Positions 5,921 through 8,806 of a stretch of 8,806 bases of DNA are shown here, piece after piece. This DNA comes from JBDKTK01 sp964556675. Its GTDB lineage: Bacteria > Desulfobacterota > Syntrophia > Syntrophales > UBA4778. The stretch is taken from assembly GCA_964556675.1 (NCBI GenBank), contig CAZKYN010000141.1, forward strand, positions 1-8,806. The letters run 5' to 3'. Within the stretch, counting starts at the first letter, position 1; each line of letters begins with the position of its first letter. Both the position numbers and the translations under genes were made by a program. Below the pieces are notes generated by a model that did no database searches, was not told where the DNA came from, and was given only the letters and a program-made list of their open reading frames with translations.

Positions 5921-6129
5921 GTAGGGGCGAGTCTCCAGACCCGCCCGTTTTTTAACCCGGCCTGCGGGCATGACATATCCGTTTTTCGTTCCGGGGTGAG
6001 TATCAGATGAGCGGGTTGAAGGCAAGACAAAAGGATGGTTGCCGAAAGTCTCTCGTCCTTCCCGGCTTTGACCGGGAATCCAGGTCCTTCAGACGAACCA
6101 TTAAAGGGAGAACGGCAGTCCGCCCCTAC
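5921..6129 (+). repeat. Interrupted GGGCGGGT-family palindrome
   Basis: The left end GTAGGGGCG (5921-5929) and a partial palindrome (gtctccagacccgcccg, 5931-5947) match the complete unit at 2919-2994. A matching right end CGCCCCTAC is found at 6121-6129, giving 9-bp perfect inverted ends 209 bp apart instead of 76. The extra interior includes unrelated sequence and the hairpin at 6059-6078. The pairing of these two ends as one former element is an inference. Confidence 0.45.
6059..6078 (-). repeat. TTCCCGG/CCGGGAA hairpin, diverged relative of the ATTCCTGC hairpins
   Basis: Seven-base arms TTCCCGG (6059-6065) and CCGGGAA (6072-6078) enclose a 6-nt loop. Read on the minus strand, the flank aaggacctggattcc matches aaggactggattcc beside the hairpins at 722-741 and 3209-3228, so this is the same family in opposite orientation with changed but still paired arms. 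It resembles the dRS3-type ATTCCC...GGGAAT repeats described in Neisseria. Confidence 0.65.
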
Positions 6130-6138
6130 ACAGTAGAA

Positions 6139-6441
6139 TCACTTTGCGGTCACGGTTACTGAAGTGTTGCCGCTGACGCAATCAAATGTCGCCGTGATGA
6201 TTGCCGTACCCGCGCACAGTCCGGTTGCCAGGCCCGCCGCATCGATCGAGGCAATCTCCGGGGCGCTGCTCGACCACTCGCAAGTGTTTGAGACGTCGGC
6301 CGTTTTACGGTCGTTGTACAGGGCTGCCGCCGTAAACCGCCTGGAAGACCCGGCGGGAATGCAGGGATCTGCCGGGCTGACCGTGATCGAGTCCACTTTC
6401 CTGTGCCACAGGAAACCATCGCCTCCGCACGCCGCGACCAT
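6139..6441 (-). CDS. Small single-domain Big_2 (bacterial Ig-like) protein, probable lipoprotein remnant
   Basis: From the ATG at 6441 the product is 100 residues. It is essentially one Big_2 domain: VDSITVSPADPCIPAGSS, RRFTAAALYNDRKTADVSN, CEWSSSAPEIASIDAAGLAT, GTAIITATF and a final SVTVTAK directly before the stop. Big_2 domains are Ig-fold modules of surface and secreted proteins. The N-terminus MVAACGGDG looks like the end of a lipoprotein signal peptide (lipobox VAAC), but there is no hydrophobic segment before it in any frame, so export is not explained. The ATG is favoured by GGGGGGAG at 6447-6454, five bases upstream; an alternative GTG at 6493-6495 would add 18 polar residues and has a poor ribosome site. 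The domain carries four cysteines where Big_2 domains usually have none, which could form two disulfides if exported. Either a small real protein or a decayed fragment of a larger lipoprotein. Confidence 0.55.
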   Translation of the reverse strand: MVAACGGDGFLWHRKVDSITVSPADPCIPAGSSRRFTAAALYNDRKTADVSNTCEWSSSAPEIASIDAAGLATGLCAGTAIITATFDCVSGNTSVTVTAK

Positions 6442-6530
6442 GGGCGCTCCCCCCTTTTTTCCATATTGGATCTGACGTGCCGGAGTATATATCACTTCAC
6501 CGGAAATTTAACAGAGGCTTTGAATCGAAC

Positions 6531-6558
6531 TGCGCCCTTCGACAGATTCAGGATGCGG
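6531..6558 (+). repeat. Diverged stem-loop repeat between the Big_2 and synthetase genes
   Basis: The core TCGACAGATTC (6539-6549) differs at two bases from the usual TCGACAGGCTC. The adjacent arms CCT (6536-6538) and AGG (6550-6552) pair, and outer bases partly pair (cg/cg with one mismatch and wobbles). It lies in the 226-bp spacer shared by the divergent Big_2 and synthetase genes, upstream of both. No clear promoter hexamers were identified in that spacer. Confidence 0.5.
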
Positions 6559-6650
6559 TTATTCCCTCCGTTTTAGACAGCTTCTCCCCGGTCTCCCCCC
6601 CGACCTTTTCCCCTCTCGATATTTCTGCTAGACTCTTCGCCACATCGAAT

Positions 6651-6670
6651 AAAGGAGCCGGCAGGCAGTG
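6651..6670 (+). promoter_or_regulatory. Ribosome binding site and GTG start of the acyl-CoA synthetase
   Basis: AAAGGAG (6651-6657) lies 10 bases before GTG at 6668-6670. An in-frame TAA at 6650-6652 overlaps this site and blocks any earlier start, and the next residues (GKIFNPKTVALIGASG) fit the normal beginning of the family. The GTG is therefore the most likely initiator. Confidence 0.75.
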
Positions 6671-8806
6671 GGCGATACAGGAAAGATCTTCAACCCCAAA
6701 ACAGTCGCACTGATCGGGGCGAGCGGCAAAGAGGGGTCCGCCGGCTCGCTGCTGCTGAAAAACCTGATCTCCTCCCGCGGCCTCAAGGTTTTTGCCGTGA
6801 ACACAAACCGGCAAGACGTACAGGGCCTGCCCTGCTATCCGGGGATCGCCGATGTGCCCGGGCCGGTGGACCTTGCCGTCATTGCCACGCCGGCCGCCTC
6901 GGTGCCGCAAATGGTCGAGGAATGCGGGAAGGCGGGCGTCGGGGGCGTGCTCATAATCTCTTCGGGGTTCCGCGAGACCGGCGCGGTCGGGGAGAGGCTC
7001 GAAGGGGAAATAGCCGAAATCCGCAGGCGCTACGGGACGCGCGATTTTCGAATTATGGGCCCCAATTGCCTGGGCTTTATCCGGCCGAACCTGGGGATCA
7101 ATGTCTCCCTGATCCGGAACGCCCCCGAAGGCGGGAAGATCGCCTTCATCACCCAGAGCGCGGCTTTCGGCAGGACGCTGCTTGACTGGGGGATGAGCGC
7201 GCATGTCGGTTTCAGCATGTTCGCCTCGCTGGGGTCGACCCTGGATGTGGACATCGGCGACATGATCGATTTCCTGGGCAACGACCCGCACACGCGAAGC
7301 ATAGTCATCTACATGGAAGACAGGCTCGGAGACGTGAAGAAGTTCGCGAGCGCGGCGCGCGGTTTTGCCCGCAACAAACCAATCGTCATGCTCCGGCCGC
7401 CTTGCCTGCCGCGCCTCTCGGAAATCGAGAGCCGGGCCGAACCCTCCGGCAGCTCGGGGCATACGCATACGGACATCCTGGCCGGGCCCGACGAGGTCTA
7501 TGACGCCGTCCTCAAACGGGTCGGGGTCGTGAGGGTCAGGGAAGCCCAGGACCTTTTCAACGCGGCGAGCGCCCTGTGCGCGCGGCACAACCCGAAAGGC
7601 CCCCGGCTGGCGATCATCAGCAATTCCGGCGGGGTGGGGACGATGGCGGCAAGCCGGCTGCTGCGCTCGGGCGGCCGGTTAGCGGAGTTCTCGCCCGAGG
7701 CCGCGGCGGCCCTGGTGGCGGCCCAGCCGCCCTGGTGGAACAGGGAGAATCCCATTGACGTATACCGGTGCGCCGACCTGAAGCGGTATGAAGCGATAAT
7801 CCGGACCTGTGTCAACGACCCCGGGACGGACGGGGTGCTGGTCATCTTCACGCCCCAGGATGTAGTCCGCTCGGGCGAGCTTGCCGAGATCATCCGGAAT
7901 GTGGTCAGGGACGGCGGAAAGCACATCACCACTGCCTGGATCGGCGGCAGCGAAGTCCGCGATGGCCGGGAGCTCCTTATAAAGAGCGGCATCCCGGCAT
8001 ATGAGACCGCCGAGGACGCTGTCCGGACTTACCTTTACATGTGGAATTACGAGCACAACCTCCAGCTCCAGTACGAGACACCATCCGAGCTGCGCGTCGA
8101 CGAGGGGCCGCCCCGGAACCACCTCAAGGCGCTGATCAAAAAAGTGAGCAGGGAGGGAACGCTCGTCCTGACCGAGGAGGAGACACGGAAGTTCCTCGTC
8201 AATTACGGGATACCCACGATGAGGGCCAGCACGGCCCGGTCCGCCGCAGAGGCCCTGGAGTGCGCGCGTGAGATCGGATACCCGGTAGTATTAAAAATCA
8301 TCTCCCCGGACATTGTCTTCCGTCCCGATGTCGGCGGCGTGGTAACGGGGATCAATTCCGACAAGGAATTGCGGGAGCAGTATGAGAAGCTCCTTGCGCG
8401 GGTGGAGCGGCTCCAGCCGGGGGCGGCAATCCGGGGGGTCACCGTCCAGAAAATGATGGAGATCATTGACTACGAACTCATCCTGGGCGCCAAAAAAGAC
8501 AAGGATTTCGGGACCGTGGTCCTCTTCGGGATGGGCGGGATCGGCGTGCGGCTCTTCCGGGACTTCTCGGTGGGCCTGCCGCCGCTCAACCAGACGCTGG
8601 CCCGGAGGCTCATGGAGGAAACCGAGGTCTACAGGATGCTCCAGGGATACCGCGGGAAAGCTCCCGCCGACCTGCGCCGGCTCGAGCAGATCATCGTCGG
8701 GTTCTCCAACCTGATCGTGGATTTCCCCGAGATCCGCGAGATGGACGTGAACCCCATTGCCATCCGCAACGGCGAGGCCTGCGCTCTCGATGCCAGGATT
8801 ATCCTC
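6668..8806 (+). CDS. NDP-forming acyl-CoA synthetase, fused alpha and beta parts (3' end outside window)
   Basis: An uninterrupted 713-codon frame runs from GTG to the right edge. The order is that of single-chain ADP-forming acetyl/acyl-CoA synthetases: CoA-binding Rossmann domain (IGASG at 16-20, GPNCLG at 131-136), succinyl-CoA ligase-like domains (SLGSTLDVDIGDMIDFL; then SNSGGVG at 318-324), and an ATP-grasp domain from about 499 (LTEEETRKFLVNYGIP, YELILGAKKD, EMDVNPIAI at 691-699). Family enzymes interconvert acyl-CoA, ADP and phosphate with acid, CoA and ATP through a phosphohistidine. The likely active-site His is H267 in HTDILAG, where relatives usually read SHTGALAG. In the ATP-grasp part, the usual SPDI-HK-xDVGGV motif reads DIVFRPDVGGV, so Phe551 replaces His. 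The visible end (ALDARIIL) is near the normal end of a 700-residue enzyme, but a following GNAT domain, as in Pat-type acetyltransferases, cannot be excluded. Substrate unknown. Monocistronic at its 5' end. Confidence 0.93.
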   Translation, partial: MGDTGKIFNPKTVALIGASGKEGSAGSLLLKNLISSRGLKVFAVNTNRQDVQGLPCYPGIADVPGPVDLAVIATPAASVPQMVEECGKAGVGGVLIISSGFRETGAVGERLEGEIAEIRRRYGTRDFRIMGPNCLGFIRPNLGINVSLIRNAPEGGKIAFITQSAAFGRTLLDWGMSAHVGFSMFASLGSTLDVDIGDMIDFLGNDPHTRSIVIYMEDRLGDVKKFASAARGFARNKPIVMLRPPCLPRLSEIESRAEPSGSSGHTHTDILAGPDEVYDAVLKRVGVVRVREAQDLFNAASALCARHNPKGPRLAIISNSGGVGTMAASRLLRSGGRLAEFSPEAAAALVAAQPPWWNRENPIDVYRCADLKRYEAIIRTCVNDPGTDGVLVIFTPQDVVRSGELAEIIRNVVRDGGKHITTAWIGGSEVRDGRELLIKSGIPAYETAEDAVRTYLYMWNYEHNLQLQYETPSELRVDEGPPRNHLKALIKKVSREGTLVLTEEETRKFLVNYGIPTMRASTARSAAEALECAREIGYPVVLKIISPDIVFRPDVGGVVTGINSDKELREQYEKLLARVERLQPGAAIRGVTVQKMMEIIDYELILGAKKDKDFGTVVLFGMGGIGVRLFRDFSVGLPPLNQTLARRLMEETEVYRMLQGYRGKAPADLRRLEQIIVGFSNLIVDFPEIREMDVNPIAIRNGEACALDARIIL

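Noticed and set aside
6548..7588. 346-codon minus-strand frame antisense to the acyl-CoA synthetase
   Set aside because: A shadow of a clearly recognisable gene on the plus strand; composition is Arg/Pro/His-rich and it matches no family.

Overview
The window looks like GC-rich bacterial chromosome. Its gene content (a DUF456 membrane protein, an EcsC-family protein, Tex, and a single-chain acyl-CoA synthetase of the NDP-forming type) and its dense intergenic palindromes of the 'attcctgc-tttc-gcaggaat' and 'cacttcgacaggctcagtg' kinds fit an anaerobic environmental lineage such as Desulfobacterota (former Deltaproteobacteria). That placement is an inference from gene families and repeat style; no rRNA or other phylogenetic marker is present.

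Layout: 3-308 is the 3' end of an AT-rich, lysine- and asparagine-rich coding region that runs in from the left edge and differs sharply in base use from the rest. 309-1050 has no gene; from about 531 on it is packed with short interspersed palindromic repeats, including a 101-bp tandem duplication. 1051-1530 (minus) encodes a DUF456 membrane protein. A second repeat cluster follows, then 2012-2791 (plus) encodes an EcsC-family protein that starts with TTG. 2792-3371 is a 580-bp repeat array with nine palindromes in a row. 3372-5711 (minus) is full-length tex. 5712-6138 holds further repeat fragments. 6139-6441 (minus) is a very small protein consisting of one bacterial Ig-like (Big_2) domain behind a lipobox-like motif that lacks a signal peptide. 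6668 to the right edge (plus) is 713 codons of an NDP-forming acyl-CoA synthetase; the stop lies outside the window.

The genes do not form an obvious pathway or operon. Each is a separate transcription unit with a repeat-rich spacer on at least one side. The strongest unexplained structure is in those spacers. One stem-loop family has a fixed 11-nt core and arms that change together in different copies, which argues for selection or copying of the hairpin. A 191-bp composite of several palindrome types occurs twice without any gap, in the same orientation, on either side of the DUF456-EcsC segment. No defence system, CRISPR array, prophage, transposase, tRNA or rRNA was found.
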